Assembly (NCBI RefSeq): GCF_017311415.1
Contig: NZ_JAEKIS010000005.1
Span: 186,001-250,000, forward strand
Origin: Salipiger abyssi
GTDB taxonomy: Bacteria; Pseudomonadota; Alphaproteobacteria; Rhodobacterales; Rhodobacteraceae
Length of the DNA stretch: 64,000 bases
Direction: 5' to 3'
The notes below the pieces were generated by a model, which was not told where the DNA came from, ran no database searches, and was given only the letters and a program-made list of their open reading frames with translations. The position numbers were made by a program, and so were the translations under genes. This document shows, in pieces, positions 29,856 through 38,447 of this stretch. The stretch's first letter is position 1; each line of letters begins with the position of its first letter.

Positions 29856-32090
29856 ATGCCGGATGGCTCGGAAAGCGAAAGCCGCAAGCTGCTTGGCCGG
29901 CTGCGCGACACCATGGCCGAAGAGGCCGCGGGTCAGGCGCGGCTGGACAAGATCACGCATCTGACGGCGGATTCGATGGGCACCGAAGTGTGCTCCGTCT
30001 ACCTCTTCCGCGACGAGGACACGCTCGAGCTCTGCGCCACCGAGGGGCTCAAGCAGGAGGCGGTGCACCACACACGGATGAAGCTCGGCGAGGGCCTCGT
30101 GGGGCGCGTGGCGCGCACCGGCAAGATGGTCAACACCGCTGACGCGCCCTCGGAACGCGGCTTCCGCTACATGCCCGAGACCGGCGAGGAGATCTTCTCC
30201 AGCTTCCTCGGCCTGCCGATCCAGCGGCTTGGCGAAAAGCTCGGCGTGCTGGTGGTGCAGACCAAGGCCAAGCGCGAATTCACCGCCGACGAGATCTATG
30301 CGCTTGAGGTCGTCGCCATGGTGCTGGCCGAGATGGCCGAGCTCGGCGTCTTTGTCGGTGAGGGCGCGGCGCTGAAGGCACGCCACACCCAGGCGGCGAT
30401 GATCCGGGGCATCACCGGTCAGGAGGGCACCGCCGAGGGCCATGTCTGGCTGCACGAGCCGCGCGTCGTGGTCACCAACCTGGTCAGTGACGATCCCGAG
30501 CGTGAGCGCGAGCGGCTGAAATCGGCGGTGGAGAAACTTCGGGTCAGCGTCGACGAGATGCTTGCGGGCGCCAGCGGCGAGCAGCTCGAAGTGCTCGAAG
30601 CCTACCGCATGTTCGCCAATTCCAAGGGCTGGCGGAAGCGCATGGAAGAGGATATCGACCGCGGCCTCTCCGCCGAGGCGGCGGTGGAAAAGGAGCAATC
30701 CGCCGCCCGCGCCCGCATGGGCCAGGTCACCGACGCCTATCTGCGCGAGCGGCTGCACGATCTCGACGACCTGTCGAACCGGCTGCTGCGCATTCTCACC
30801 GGTCAGGGCAGCGAGACCGGCGCCGAGATGCCCGCCGACCCGATCCTCATCGCCCGCAATATCGGCCCCGGCGAGCTGCTCGATTACGGGCGGCGGCTCA
30901 GAGGCATCGTGCTGGAGGAGGGCTCGGTCGGCAGCCACGCCGCCATCGTCGCCCGTGCCCTGGCTATTCCGCTGGTCGTCCGCGCCGACCGGGTGCTGAC
31001 CGAGGCGCTGAACGGCGATCACATCATGGTCGACGGCGATCAGGGCGTGGTGCATCTGCGCCCCGACGAAAGCGTCGTCAGTGCCTTCCGTGACAAGATC
31101 GCGATGCAGGCGCAGGCGCAGGAGCGCTACGCCTCGATCCGGCAGAAACCGGCGATGTCGATCTGCGGCAAGCAGATCAACCTGTTCATGAATGCGGGGC
31201 TTCTGGCCGATCTGCCGTCGCTGCCGAGCTCCGGCGCCGAGGGCGTCGGGCTGTTCCGCACCGAGCTGCAATTCCTCATCCGCAACCAGATGCCGCGCCG
31301 CACCGAGCTGGTCGAGGTCTACAAGCGGGTGATGGATTCCGCCGGCGACAAGCCGGTGATCTTCCGCACGCTGGATATCGGCTCGGACAAGGTGCTGCCC
31401 TATATGAAGCCCAATGACGAGCCCAACCCGGCGCTCGGCTGGCGGGCGATCCGCGTCGGACTCGACAAGCCGGGCGTGATGCGGATGCAGATCCAGGCGC
31501 TGCTGCGCGCCTCCGAGGGGCGGCCGCTATCGGTGATGTTCCCCTTCGTGGCGCAATACGAGGAGTTCCGCGCCGCCCGCGCCGAGGTCGACAAGGCCAT
31601 GGCCATCGAGCGCAAGCTCGGCCACAAGGTGCCCGAGACCATCACCATCGGCACCATGCTGGAGACGCCGAGCCTCGCCTATGCGTCGAAGAAGTTCTTC
31701 GAGGACGTGGCCTTCATTTCGATCGGCGGCAACGATCTCAAGCAGTTCTTCTTTGCCGCCGACCGCGAAAACGAGCGGGTGCGCCGGCGCTACGATACGC
31801 TGAACGTGAGCTTCCTGACCTTCCTCGAAGGCATCGTGCAACGCTGCTCCGAGACCGGCACGGCGCTGAGTTTCTGCGGCGAGGATGCAGGGCGGCCCAT
31901 CGAGGCGGTGTGTCTCGCCGCCATCGGGCTGCACAAGCTGTCGATGCGCCCGGCCTCCATCGGCCCGGTGAAAAGCCTGATCATGCGCACCGATCTCGAT
32001 GCGCTCTACGATGTGATCTGCGACGCACGCGAACGCGGCGAGCAGTCGGTGCGCGAGTCGGTGCTGGATTACCTGCGCTGGAACGGGTGA
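29856..32090 (+). CDS. ptsP: PTS-Ntr enzyme I (GAF plus EI domains)
   Basis: 744 residues. GAF domain at residues 20-155 (MGTEVCSVYLFRDEDTLELC), then the PEP-utilising EI region. The phospho-acceptor His is in GSVGSHAAIVARALAIPLVV at residue 361; the C-terminal PEP-binding barrel has GLFRTELQF, FRTLDIGSDKVLPY and SIGGNDLKQFFFA. It phosphorylates NPr in the nitrogen PTS. Position after lysC is common in Rhodobacteraceae. Confidence 0.96.
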   Translation: MPDGSESESRKLLGRLRDTMAEEAAGQARLDKITHLTADSMGTEVCSVYLFRDEDTLELCATEGLKQEAVHHTRMKLGEGLVGRVARTGKMVNTADAPSERGFRYMPETGEEIFSSFLGLPIQRLGEKLGVLVVQTKAKREFTADEIYALEVVAMVLAEMAELGVFVGEGAALKARHTQAAMIRGITGQEGTAEGHVWLHEPRVVVTNLVSDDPERERERLKSAVEKLRVSVDEMLAGASGEQLEVLEAYRMFANSKGWRKRMEEDIDRGLSAEAAVEKEQSAARARMGQVTDAYLRERLHDLDDLSNRLLRILTGQGSETGAEMPADPILIARNIGPGELLDYGRRLRGIVLEEGSVGSHAAIVARALAIPLVVRADRVLTEALNGDHIMVDGDQGVVHLRPDESVVSAFRDKIAMQAQAQERYASIRQKPAMSICGKQINLFMNAGLLADLPSLPSSGAEGVGLFRTELQFLIRNQMPRRTELVEVYKRVMDSAGDKPVIFRTLDIGSDKVLPYMKPNDEPNPALGWRAIRVGLDKPGVMRMQIQALLRASEGRPLSVMFPFVAQYEEFRAARAEVDKAMAIERKLGHKVPETITIGTMLETPSLAYASKKFFEDVAFISIGGNDLKQFFFAADRENERVRRRYDTLNVSFLTFLEGIVQRCSETGTALSFCGEDAGRPIEAVCLAAIGLHKLSMRPASIGPVKSLIMRTDLDALYDVICDARERGEQSVRESVLDYLRWNG

Positions 32091-32101
32091 GGACGGTAGA
32101 A

Positions 32102-32124
32102 GGTGGGTTGAAAACCCACCCTAC
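32102..32124 (-). repeat. GTAG palindromic repeat, copy 5 (left of pair)
   Basis: GGTGGGTT-GAAA-ACCCACC then CTAC. The stem sequence has drifted compensatorily (GGGTT pairs AACCC) relative to other copies, showing that base-pairing is maintained. Confidence 0.82.
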
Positions 32125-32133
32125 CCCGCACCC

Positions 32134-32156
32134 GTAGGGTGAGTTTCCAACCCACC
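32134..32156 (+). repeat. GTAG palindromic repeat, copy 6 (right of pair)
   Basis: GTAGGGTGAGTT-TCC-AACCCACC. Inverted to copy 5, only 9 nt apart. One stem mismatch (A for G). Confidence 0.82.
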
Positions 32157-32222
32157 ACCCGCTCGACATCCTCCGCCACCACCGGTACTGCATACAAAGG
32201 CATACAAAACTCGGACACGCTC

Positions 32223-32588
32223 TTGCTCCTCTCCCTGCACCATATACAACTCGCCATGCCTGCGGGGCGCGAGACCGACGCCATCGCCTTCTATTCCGGC
32301 GTGCTGGGGCTGGAACCGGCCGAGAAACCCGCCCCGCTGCGCGCCCGTGGCGGCGTCTGGTTCGAACGCGGCGCATTGCGCGTGCATCTGGGCACCGAGC
32401 AGCCCTTCGCCCCCGCCCGCAAGGCGCACCCCGCCTTTCAGGTCGCGGAGCTCGACGCGACGATCGCCCGTCTGGATCGCGCCGGCCTGCCCTGGCGCCG
32501 CGACATCGACCTGCCCGGCCTGCGCCGCATCTATGTGGACGATCCTTTCGGCAACCGCATCGAGCTGCTGGAGCTGCACGCGGAGTGA
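32223..32588 (+). CDS. VOC (glyoxalase/bleomycin resistance) family protein
   Basis: About 121 residues from TTG 32223. A single VOC module: start LSLHHIQLAMPAGRETDAIA with first metal His, the AFYSGVLGLEPAEKP motif and the end RRIYVDDPFGNRIELLELH with metal Glu. A farther in-frame GTG at 32139 lies in the repeat and would add non-conserved residues. Substrate unknown. It is too short and different for a clear methylmalonyl-CoA epimerase. Confidence 0.78.
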   Translation: MLLSLHHIQLAMPAGRETDAIAFYSGVLGLEPAEKPAPLRARGGVWFERGALRVHLGTEQPFAPARKAHPAFQVAELDATIARLDRAGLPWRRDIDLPGLRRIYVDDPFGNRIELLELHAE

Positions 32589-32889
32589 CACCCCCGCACG
32601 GGCGCCAGTTCTCGGAGAACATGTAAGCGGTCAGCCCGAATGCGCCTACAGACAAAGACAAAGCCGCCCGGCCAGACCGGAGCCTCTCCGCGGCCGGGCG
32701 TAGTCTGTTCTGTCGCGCGCCGATGCCCTTCTGGCAACGGACACTGCCCGCACCTTCTGCGCGGGATTACCCCTGCCCGGGAACCGGTGAGACCACGATC
32801 CGGCGGCCCCCGTGCATGTCCGGGCGGGGCTGCGGAGAAGAACTTTGCCGCTCCGCCCCCCCTGTTAGGCGATTAACCTTGAGAAAGGC
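32589..32889. other. 301-nt convergent spacer with inverted repeat
   Basis: Between the VOC gene and the EcsC-like gene. It holds a 9-bp GC stem CGCCCGGCC (32665-32673) with GGCCGGGCG (32692-32700), loop 18 nt, probably a transcript-end hairpin. No open frame here has support. Confidence 0.5.
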
Positions 32890-33642
32890 TTAACCAAGCC
32901 GCGCCAGCTCGGTTTTCAGCGCATCGACCAGCGCCGCGCGCTCCTGCCCGCTCTCGCGCGCCAGCCGCAGCAGACCGAAATGCACATGCGCCATCTGCTG
33001 GTAATAGCTGGTATAGGCGTAATTGGTCGCGGCCCCCGCCGCCGCCCCCAGCACCGGCACCGTCTGCGCCGCCAGCTTCTGCCCCAGCACCGTCGCCAGC
33101 CGCGGCGCCACCCGGCGGATCAGCCCGTGCACCGTCGCGCCGGTCAGCGTCACCCGCGCCGAGAGAAAGCCCATATCCACCCCGTCATCCTGTGCCAGCG
33201 GCCCGGCGGAAGCAAAAACCGCGAGGCATTCGGCGCGGATCTCCGGCGTATCGGGGTCGAACCCGTGCTCGGCGGCGATGCCCTGGATCGTGCGCAACAG
33301 CACCGTGGTGGTCACCGGCAGCTCGGCCAGCGCCGAGGGCAGACCGCCGGCGCCGCCCGCCGCCCCCATCGCCGTGGCAAGCGCGGTGTTGAGCCAGCCC
33401 TTCTGGTCGCGCACCACCCCGCGCGAGCCGGAAGCGGCGCGCAGCGCGGTCTCCAGCGCCCGCTCTGTGGCGCCCTCGAGCCGGTCCTTGACCCGGTCGG
33501 GCAGCCGTTCGAGCAGGTTCTCCGCCTGCCCGCCGATCAGGTTCAGCACCTGCAAACCGACACCGCCGGCCGCGCGATAGCGCCGCGCCAGCGCGGCGAT
33601 CTCACCGCTGGTATCGAGAGGAACAAGCTCGGTTCCGGTCAT
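32890..33642 (-). CDS. EcsC family protein
   Basis: 250 residues from ATG 33642, preceded by AAGGGAGCGCC. Glycine/alanine-rich EcsC-like pattern: GSRGVVRDQKGWLNTALATA, ELPVTTTVLLRTIQGIAAEHGFD, and a conserved YAYTSYYQQMAHVHFGLLRL near the C-terminus. EcsC was named for an ABC-linked gene of B. subtilis; biochemical role unknown. No clear transmembrane helix, only amphipathic segments. It is downstream of the GNAT gene by 50 nt. Confidence 0.75.
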   Translation of the reverse strand: MTGTELVPLDTSGEIAALARRYRAAGGVGLQVLNLIGGQAENLLERLPDRVKDRLEGATERALETALRAASGSRGVVRDQKGWLNTALATAMGAAGGAGGLPSALAELPVTTTVLLRTIQGIAAEHGFDPDTPEIRAECLAVFASAGPLAQDDGVDMGFLSARVTLTGATVHGLIRRVAPRLATVLGQKLAAQTVPVLGAAAGAATNYAYTSYYQQMAHVHFGLLRLARESGQERAALVDALKTELARLG

Positions 33643-33692
33643 GGCGCTCCCTTTCCTGCCTGCTGGAAAGATCGGCATGCCGGCACGCGAAA

Positions 33693-34178
33693 TCAAGCGC
33701 CGCGCGTCACCTCGCCCGTCACCCCCTCCCAGGCGCCGGGGGCCAGCTCCAGCCCCAGCACCCGCTCGGGGTTGGTCGGCGGCGGCATCTCGACGCCGCT
33801 CAGCTTGCGAAATCCGAAGCGACGGTAATAGGGCTCGTCGCCCACCAGCAGCACCCGCGCCCATTCCAGCGCCCGCGCCCGCTCCACCGTGTCGCGGATC
33901 AGCGCCGCGCCCAGGCCTTCGCCCTGCGCGGTGGGATGCACTGCCACCGGCCCCAGGAGCAGCGCCTGCCAGGCGCCGATGCGCACCGGCCAGTAACGGA
34001 TCGCCCCACCCAGAATGCCGGTCTCGTCGCGCGCGATGCGGCACAGCTCCGCCACCGGCGGCACGTCCTCGCGCAGCCGATAGGAGGAGAGCGCCGTGCG
34101 CCCCGGCGCAAAGCTGAGATCGTATAGCGCCTCGATCTCCCACCAGTCGTCGGGCTTTTCCTGTGACAGCGTGAACAG
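33693..34178 (-). CDS. GNAT N-acetyltransferase with probable non-canonical start
   Basis: C-terminal half includes VAVHPTAQGEGLGAALIRDTV (acetyl-CoA loop) and VLLVGDEPYYRRFGFRKL. The first ATG/GTG/TTG in frame is GTG 34064, giving 123 residues and missing the first strand-helix of the fold. Upstream in-frame codons encode FTLSQEKPDDWWEIEALYDL and FAPGRTALSSYRLRED, typical of the family start, and begin at a CTG at 34178. I give that longer 161-residue form; the true start is uncertain. Small-molecule acceptor unknown. Confidence 0.72.
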   Translation of the reverse strand: MFTLSQEKPDDWWEIEALYDLSFAPGRTALSSYRLREDVPPVAELCRIARDETGILGGAIRYWPVRIGAWQALLLGPVAVHPTAQGEGLGAALIRDTVERARALEWARVLLVGDEPYYRRFGFRKLSGVEMPPPTNPERVLGLELAPGAWEGVTGEVTRGA

Positions 34179-34255
34179 CGCCGCTTCTCCCGTGCAATTG
34201 GCCGCGAACCGGCCTATTCCTGAACCTATAGGTGCAAATATCTGAAAGGACAGAA

Positions 34256-34858
34256 ATGTTCTACCGCCCCGAAGATGGCCACGGCCTGCCGCACAACCCG
34301 TTCAATGCCATCGTCACGCCGCGCCCGATCGGCTGGATCTCGACCCGGGGCGCGCTCGGCGACAATCTCGCACCTTACAGCTTCTTCAACGCGGTGGCCT
34401 ATGTGCCGCCGCAGGTGATGTTCGCCTCGACCTCGGCCAAGGACGACCGCGGCGACACCAAGGACAGCGTCGCCCAGCTGCGCGAGCAGGGCGTGTTCTG
34501 CGTCAACATCGTTGAATACGCCATGCGCGACGCGATGAACCTTACCTCGGGGCCGTGGCAGGCCGGGCAGGACGAATTCGAGATGGCCGGTCTGGAAAAG
34601 GCCGAATGCGAAACCATCGACTGCCCGCGCGTGGCGCGCGCGCCGGCGGCGCTGGAATGCAGGGTCGTGCAGATCGTGCAATTGCCCGGCAAGTCCAATT
34701 TCGTGACCTTCGGCGAGGTCACCGGCGTGCATCTACGCGACGATTGCCTGGTCGATGGCATCTTCGACATCACCCGCTTCCACCCGCTCTCGCGGCTGGG
34801 CTATCGCGACTACACAGTGGTGCGCGAGCTGTTCTCGCTCAAACGCCCCGGCGAATAG
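34256..34858 (+). CDS. Flavin reductase family protein
   Basis: 200 residues. FMN-binding split-barrel fold: N-terminal NAIVTPRPIGWISTRGALGD, LAPYSFFNAVAYVPPQVMFA and FVTFGEVTGVHLRDD. It reduces or binds flavin, often supplying FMNH2 to monooxygenases. No partner monooxygenase is adjacent. ATG 34256 follows GAAAGGACAGAA. It is divergent from the GNAT gene. Confidence 0.88.
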   Translation: MFYRPEDGHGLPHNPFNAIVTPRPIGWISTRGALGDNLAPYSFFNAVAYVPPQVMFASTSAKDDRGDTKDSVAQLREQGVFCVNIVEYAMRDAMNLTSGPWQAGQDEFEMAGLEKAECETIDCPRVARAPAALECRVVQIVQLPGKSNFVTFGEVTGVHLRDDCLVDGIFDITRFHPLSRLGYRDYTVVRELFSLKRPGE

Positions 34859-34917
34859 CCCGCCAGCGCCGGATAGCGCACCCTCCCGGTTTCCATTGGC
34901 CCCAAATATCCCGGGGA

Positions 34918-35022
34918 GTCGGCCGCAGGCCGACGGGGCAGCGCCCCAACCCGCGCGCCGCGGGCGCGCGCAAGATCCCTTGGATACAAACGACAAGCGC
35001 GCGCCGCGTCAGCGGCGCGCGC
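34918..35022. repeat. Cluster of GC-rich hairpins between convergent genes
   Basis: Four successive perfect or near-perfect stems: GTCGGCC-GCA-GGCCGAC (34918-34934), GGGGC-AGC-GCCCC (34935-34947), GCGCGCC/GGGCGCGC (near 34952-34970) and GCGCGCCGC-GTCA-GCGGCGCGC (34997-35022). It separates the flavin reductase and SulP genes; likely termination or a lineage repeat. Confidence 0.6.
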
Positions 35023-35066
35023 GCCCGGGCATCGCGGGCAACGCCCGCGGCGCAACCCCTCCGGTC

Positions 35067-36698
35067 TCAATGCCCGCCGAGGATCCCCGTGCGCACATGG
35101 TAATCCACCGCCAGCGCGTAATCCGGATCGTCGTCGCTATCGACCATCAGATGCCCCGCCTTGGTCAGCAGCCGGTGACAGTCGCGCGACAGGTGGCGCA
35201 GTTGCAGCCGCTTGCCCGCCGCCTGGTATTTCGCCGCCACCGCCTCGATGGCCTGAAGCGCCGATTGATCCACCACCCTGCTGTCGGCGAAATCCACGAT
35301 CACCGTCTGCGGATCCTCCGCCACGTTGAAGAGCTCGGCAAAACCCTCCGACGAGCCGAAGAACAGAGGCCCCTGCACCTGATAGACCTTCGCCCCTTCC
35401 GGCGTCACGTAGCTGCGCGCATGGATGCGGCGGGCATTGTTCCAGGCATAGGCCAGCGCCGAGACGATCACCCCGACCACCACGGCCACGGCGAGATCTT
35501 CATAGACCGTCACCACCGTCACCAGCACGATCACGAAGGCATCGGTCAGCGGCACCCGGAACAGGATGCGCAGCGAATTCCAGGCGAAAGTGCCGATCAC
35601 CACCATGAACATCACCCCCACCAGCGCCGCCAGCGGAATGAGCTCGATCAGCGGCGAGGCGAAGAGGATGAAGCTCAGCAGGAACAGCGCCGCCACGATG
35701 CCGGCGATCCGCGTCCGCCCGCCGGAATTCACGTTGATCATCGACTGACCGATCATCGCGCAGCCGCCCATGCCGCCAAAGAACCCGGTCACCGTATTGG
35801 CGAGCCCCTGGGCGATGCATTCCTGGCTGGCGCCGCCGCGCTGGCCGGTCATCTCGCCCACGAGGTTCAGCGTCAGCAGGCTCTCGATCAGCCCGATGGC
35901 GGCGAGGATCACCGCATAGGGCAGGATGATCTCCAGCGTCTCCCAGGTGAGCGGCACCATGGGGATGTGGAAGGCCGGGAACCCGCCCTCGATCGAGGCC
36001 ATGTCGCCCACCCGCGGCGTGTCGAGCCCCAGCGCGATCACCAGCGCCGCGGTCACCGCGATCCCCGCTAGCGGCGCCGGCACGATGCGCGTCAGCTTCG
36101 GCAGCAGCCAGATCACCGCCATGGTCAGCGCCACCAGCGCCAGCATCACCAATAGCGGCGTGCCGCTCAGCCACGCGCCGCCGCCGATGCCGCCATGGCC
36201 CGAGGCCTCGGCGCTGCCCGGCACCTTGAACTGCGTCAGTTGCGCCATGAAGATCACGATGGCCAGCCCGTTCACAAAGCCCAGCATCACCGGATGCGGC
36301 ACCAGCCGGATGAACTTGCCCCAGTGCATGACCCCGGCAAAGATCTGCAACAGCCCCATCAGCACCACCGTGGCGAAGAGGTACTCGACGCCGTGATCGG
36401 CCACCAGCGCCACCATCACCACCGCAAGCGCGCCGGTCGCCCCCGAGATCATCCCCGGACGCCCGCCGAACACGGCGGTGATCAACCCAACCATGAAGGC
36501 CGCATAAAGCCCCACCAGAGGGTGCACGCCGGCGACAAAGGCAAAGGCCACCGCCTCGGGCACCAGCGCCAGCGCCACGGTCAGCCCGGAGAGCAGATCG
36601 GTCTTGACCTGTCCCGGTGTCAGCCGCCCGGTCGGGTGGATGCTGAGATCGGGCATGGAAATGCGGCTGGCGTAGCGCGCCAGTAGGGCCTTGGCCAT
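35067..36698 (-). CDS. SulP family inorganic anion transporter with STAS domain
   Basis: 543 residues from ATG 36698. Inner-membrane SLC26/SulP fold: LLSGLTVALALVPEAVAFAF (TM1 with conserved Pro-Glu), VGLITAVFGGRPGMISGATGA (TM3 motif) and a dozen helices, then a cytosolic STAS domain at about 430-543 (PQTVIVDFADSRVVDQSALQ). Candidate substrates are sulfate, bicarbonate or chloride; no carbonic anhydrase is fused or adjacent, so sulfate/bicarbonate is unresolved. Divergent from mtnP. Confidence 0.9.
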   Translation of the reverse strand: MAKALLARYASRISMPDLSIHPTGRLTPGQVKTDLLSGLTVALALVPEAVAFAFVAGVHPLVGLYAAFMVGLITAVFGGRPGMISGATGALAVVMVALVADHGVEYLFATVVLMGLLQIFAGVMHWGKFIRLVPHPVMLGFVNGLAIVIFMAQLTQFKVPGSAEASGHGGIGGGAWLSGTPLLVMLALVALTMAVIWLLPKLTRIVPAPLAGIAVTAALVIALGLDTPRVGDMASIEGGFPAFHIPMVPLTWETLEIILPYAVILAAIGLIESLLTLNLVGEMTGQRGGASQECIAQGLANTVTGFFGGMGGCAMIGQSMINVNSGGRTRIAGIVAALFLLSFILFASPLIELIPLAALVGVMFMVVIGTFAWNSLRILFRVPLTDAFVIVLVTVVTVYEDLAVAVVVGVIVSALAYAWNNARRIHARSYVTPEGAKVYQVQGPLFFGSSEGFAELFNVAEDPQTVIVDFADSRVVDQSALQAIEAVAAKYQAAGKRLQLRHLSRDCHRLLTKAGHLMVDSDDDPDYALAVDYHVRTGILGGH

Positions 36699-36942
36699 GG
36701 AGCTGTCCTGTTCGTTGCTTGCACGCAGGCCGCAGATACTGCACCGCAGCGAAAAACGCCACCCATACGCTCGAAATCGGCCCCTTGCGCGCACTCATAC
36801 AAGCGAGGCGGCGAAAGTCACGGCTTTCCTGCGCCCACCACCCTCACAACCCGCTGCACGGGGGCGGTTTTTGCCCCCCGGCCCTTCCCTTCGCCGCCAC
36901 GCCGTTGCACGCTTCGCCCAGGGATATCACGGAGCGGATTGC

Positions 36943-37818
36943 ATGACGGAAACCATGATCGGCGTGATCGGAGGATCGGGGGTCTACGATCTCGACACGC
37001 TGGAAGACAAACGCTGGGTGGCGGTCGAATCGCCCTGGGGCCTGCCCTCGGACGAGATCCTCACCGGCACGCTCGGCGGCGTGAAGATGGCCTTCCTGCC
37101 CCGCCACGGGCGCGGCCATGTGCATTCCCCCTCCACCGTGCCCTACCGCGCCAATATCGACGCGCTGAAACGGCTGGGCGTCACCGATGTGATCTCGGTC
37201 TCCGCCTGCGGCTCCTTCCGCGAAGAGATGGCGCCGGGCGATTTCGTCGTAATCGACCAGTTCATCGACCGCACCTTCGCTCGCGAGAAGAGCTTCTTCG
37301 GCAGCGGCTGCGTCGCGCATGTCTCGGTGGCCCACCCCACCTGCCCGCGCCTCGGCGCCGCCTGCCTGACCGCTGCGAGCGAAGCGGGCATCCGGGTGCA
37401 TGACGGCGGCACCTATCTGGCAATGGAAGGCCCGCAATTCTCCACCCTCGCGGAATCGAAGATGTACCGCGACAGCTGGGGCGCCGATGTGATCGGCATG
37501 ACCAATATGCCCGAGGCCAAGCTCGCCCGCGAGGCCGAGCTCTGCTACGCCTCGGTCGCCATGGTCACCGATTACGACAGCTGGCATCCCGATCACGGCG
37601 CCGTCGACATCACCGAAATCGTCAAGATCCTCACCGGCAATGCCGACAAGGCCCGCGATCTGGTCAGCCGGCTGCCCGGGCTGCTGGGGGCCGAGCGCAC
37701 GCCCTGCCCGCATGGCTGCGACCGCGCCCTCGACTACGCCCTGCTCACCGCACCGGAGAAACGCGACCCGATGCTGATGTCGAAACTCGACGCCGTTGCC
37801 GCAAGGATGCTGACATGA
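36943..37818 (+). CDS. mtnP: S-methyl-5'-thioadenosine phosphorylase
   Basis: 291 residues. It splits methylthioadenosine into adenine and methylthioribose-1-phosphate. Phosphate loop IGVIGGSGVYDL, purine-site region SVSACGSFREEMAPGDFVVI and MEGPQFSTLAESKMY, and GMTNMPEAKLAREAELCYA with the conserved MTA signature. ATG 36943 follows GGAGCGGATTGC. A short hairpin (GGGGGC/GCCCCC) lies 65-83 nt upstream. The released adenine can be used by apt two genes downstream. Confidence 0.95.
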   Translation: MTETMIGVIGGSGVYDLDTLEDKRWVAVESPWGLPSDEILTGTLGGVKMAFLPRHGRGHVHSPSTVPYRANIDALKRLGVTDVISVSACGSFREEMAPGDFVVIDQFIDRTFAREKSFFGSGCVAHVSVAHPTCPRLGAACLTAASEAGIRVHDGGTYLAMEGPQFSTLAESKMYRDSWGADVIGMTNMPEAKLAREAELCYASVAMVTDYDSWHPDHGAVDITEIVKILTGNADKARDLVSRLPGLLGAERTPCPHGCDRALDYALLTAPEKRDPMLMSKLDAVAARMLT

Positions 37819-38438
37819 GTCTCGATCTCTGGCTGACCTTCGTCGCCGCCTCCACCGCGCTGCTGCTGATCCCCGGCCCCACCGTGCTGCTGGTGCTCTC
37901 CTACGCGCTTTCCAAGGGCCGCTCGGTCGCCATGGCCTCCGCCGCCGGCGTCGCGCTCGGCGATTTCACCGCCATGTCATTGTCGCTCGCCGGGCTCGGC
38001 GCGCTGGTGCTGGCCTCGGCCACGCTCTTCACCGCGCTGAAATGGATCGGCGCCGCCTATCTGGTCTGGCTCGGCATCAAACTCATCCGCTCCGCCCCAA
38101 AGGAAGGCCTCGCGATCCCGCGCGCCGAGGTCACCGCCAGGGGCGTCTTCGCACATGCCGCCGCCGTCACCGCGCTCAACCCAAAGAGCATCGCCTTCTT
38201 CATCGCCTTCGTGCCGCAATTCATCGACGCGTCCGCGCCGCTGCTGCCGCAATTCGTCATCCTGATCGCCACCTTCGTGGGCCTCGCAGCCCTCAATGTG
38301 CTGGTCTATGCGCTGGCCGCCGACAGGCTGCGCAGCGCCGTGGCCCGGCCCGGCATCATCGCCTGGCTCACCCGCGCCGGCGGCGCCGCACTCATCGGCA
38401 TGGGGGTGCTCACCGCCACCCTGCGCCGCGCGAGCTGA
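37815..38438 (+). CDS. LysE/RhtB family amino-acid exporter
   Basis: 207 residues, about six transmembrane helices. LysE signature: start LWLTFVAASTALLLIPGPTV (Pro-Gly-Pro), GVALGDFTAMSLSLAGLGAL and WIGAAYLVWLGIKLIRSAPK. It exports amino acids or related compounds through the inner membrane. It overlaps mtnP by ATGA and lies 9 nt ahead of apt, so all three form one operon. Substrate unknown; a methionine-cycle product is only a context guess. Confidence 0.92.
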   Translation: MSLDLWLTFVAASTALLLIPGPTVLLVLSYALSKGRSVAMASAAGVALGDFTAMSLSLAGLGALVLASATLFTALKWIGAAYLVWLGIKLIRSAPKEGLAIPRAEVTARGVFAHAAAVTALNPKSIAFFIAFVPQFIDASAPLLPQFVILIATFVGLAALNVLVYALAADRLRSAVARPGIIAWLTRAGGAALIGMGVLTATLRRAS

Positions 38439-38447
38439 GGCGCCGCC

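Noticed and set aside
27660-31271. About 1,200-codon open frame antisense to lipoprotein, amidase, lysC and ptsP
   Set aside because: Antisense to four well-identified genes; His/Arg/Gly-rich composition typical of shadow translation.
32186-32210. Repeated CATACAAA near the VOC gene
   Set aside because: Only two short direct copies; too small to call an iteron or operator.
32223-32588. VOC protein as methylmalonyl-CoA epimerase
   Set aside because: It is 121 residues and lacks the epimerase pattern and the propionate-gene context, 10 kb from pccB.
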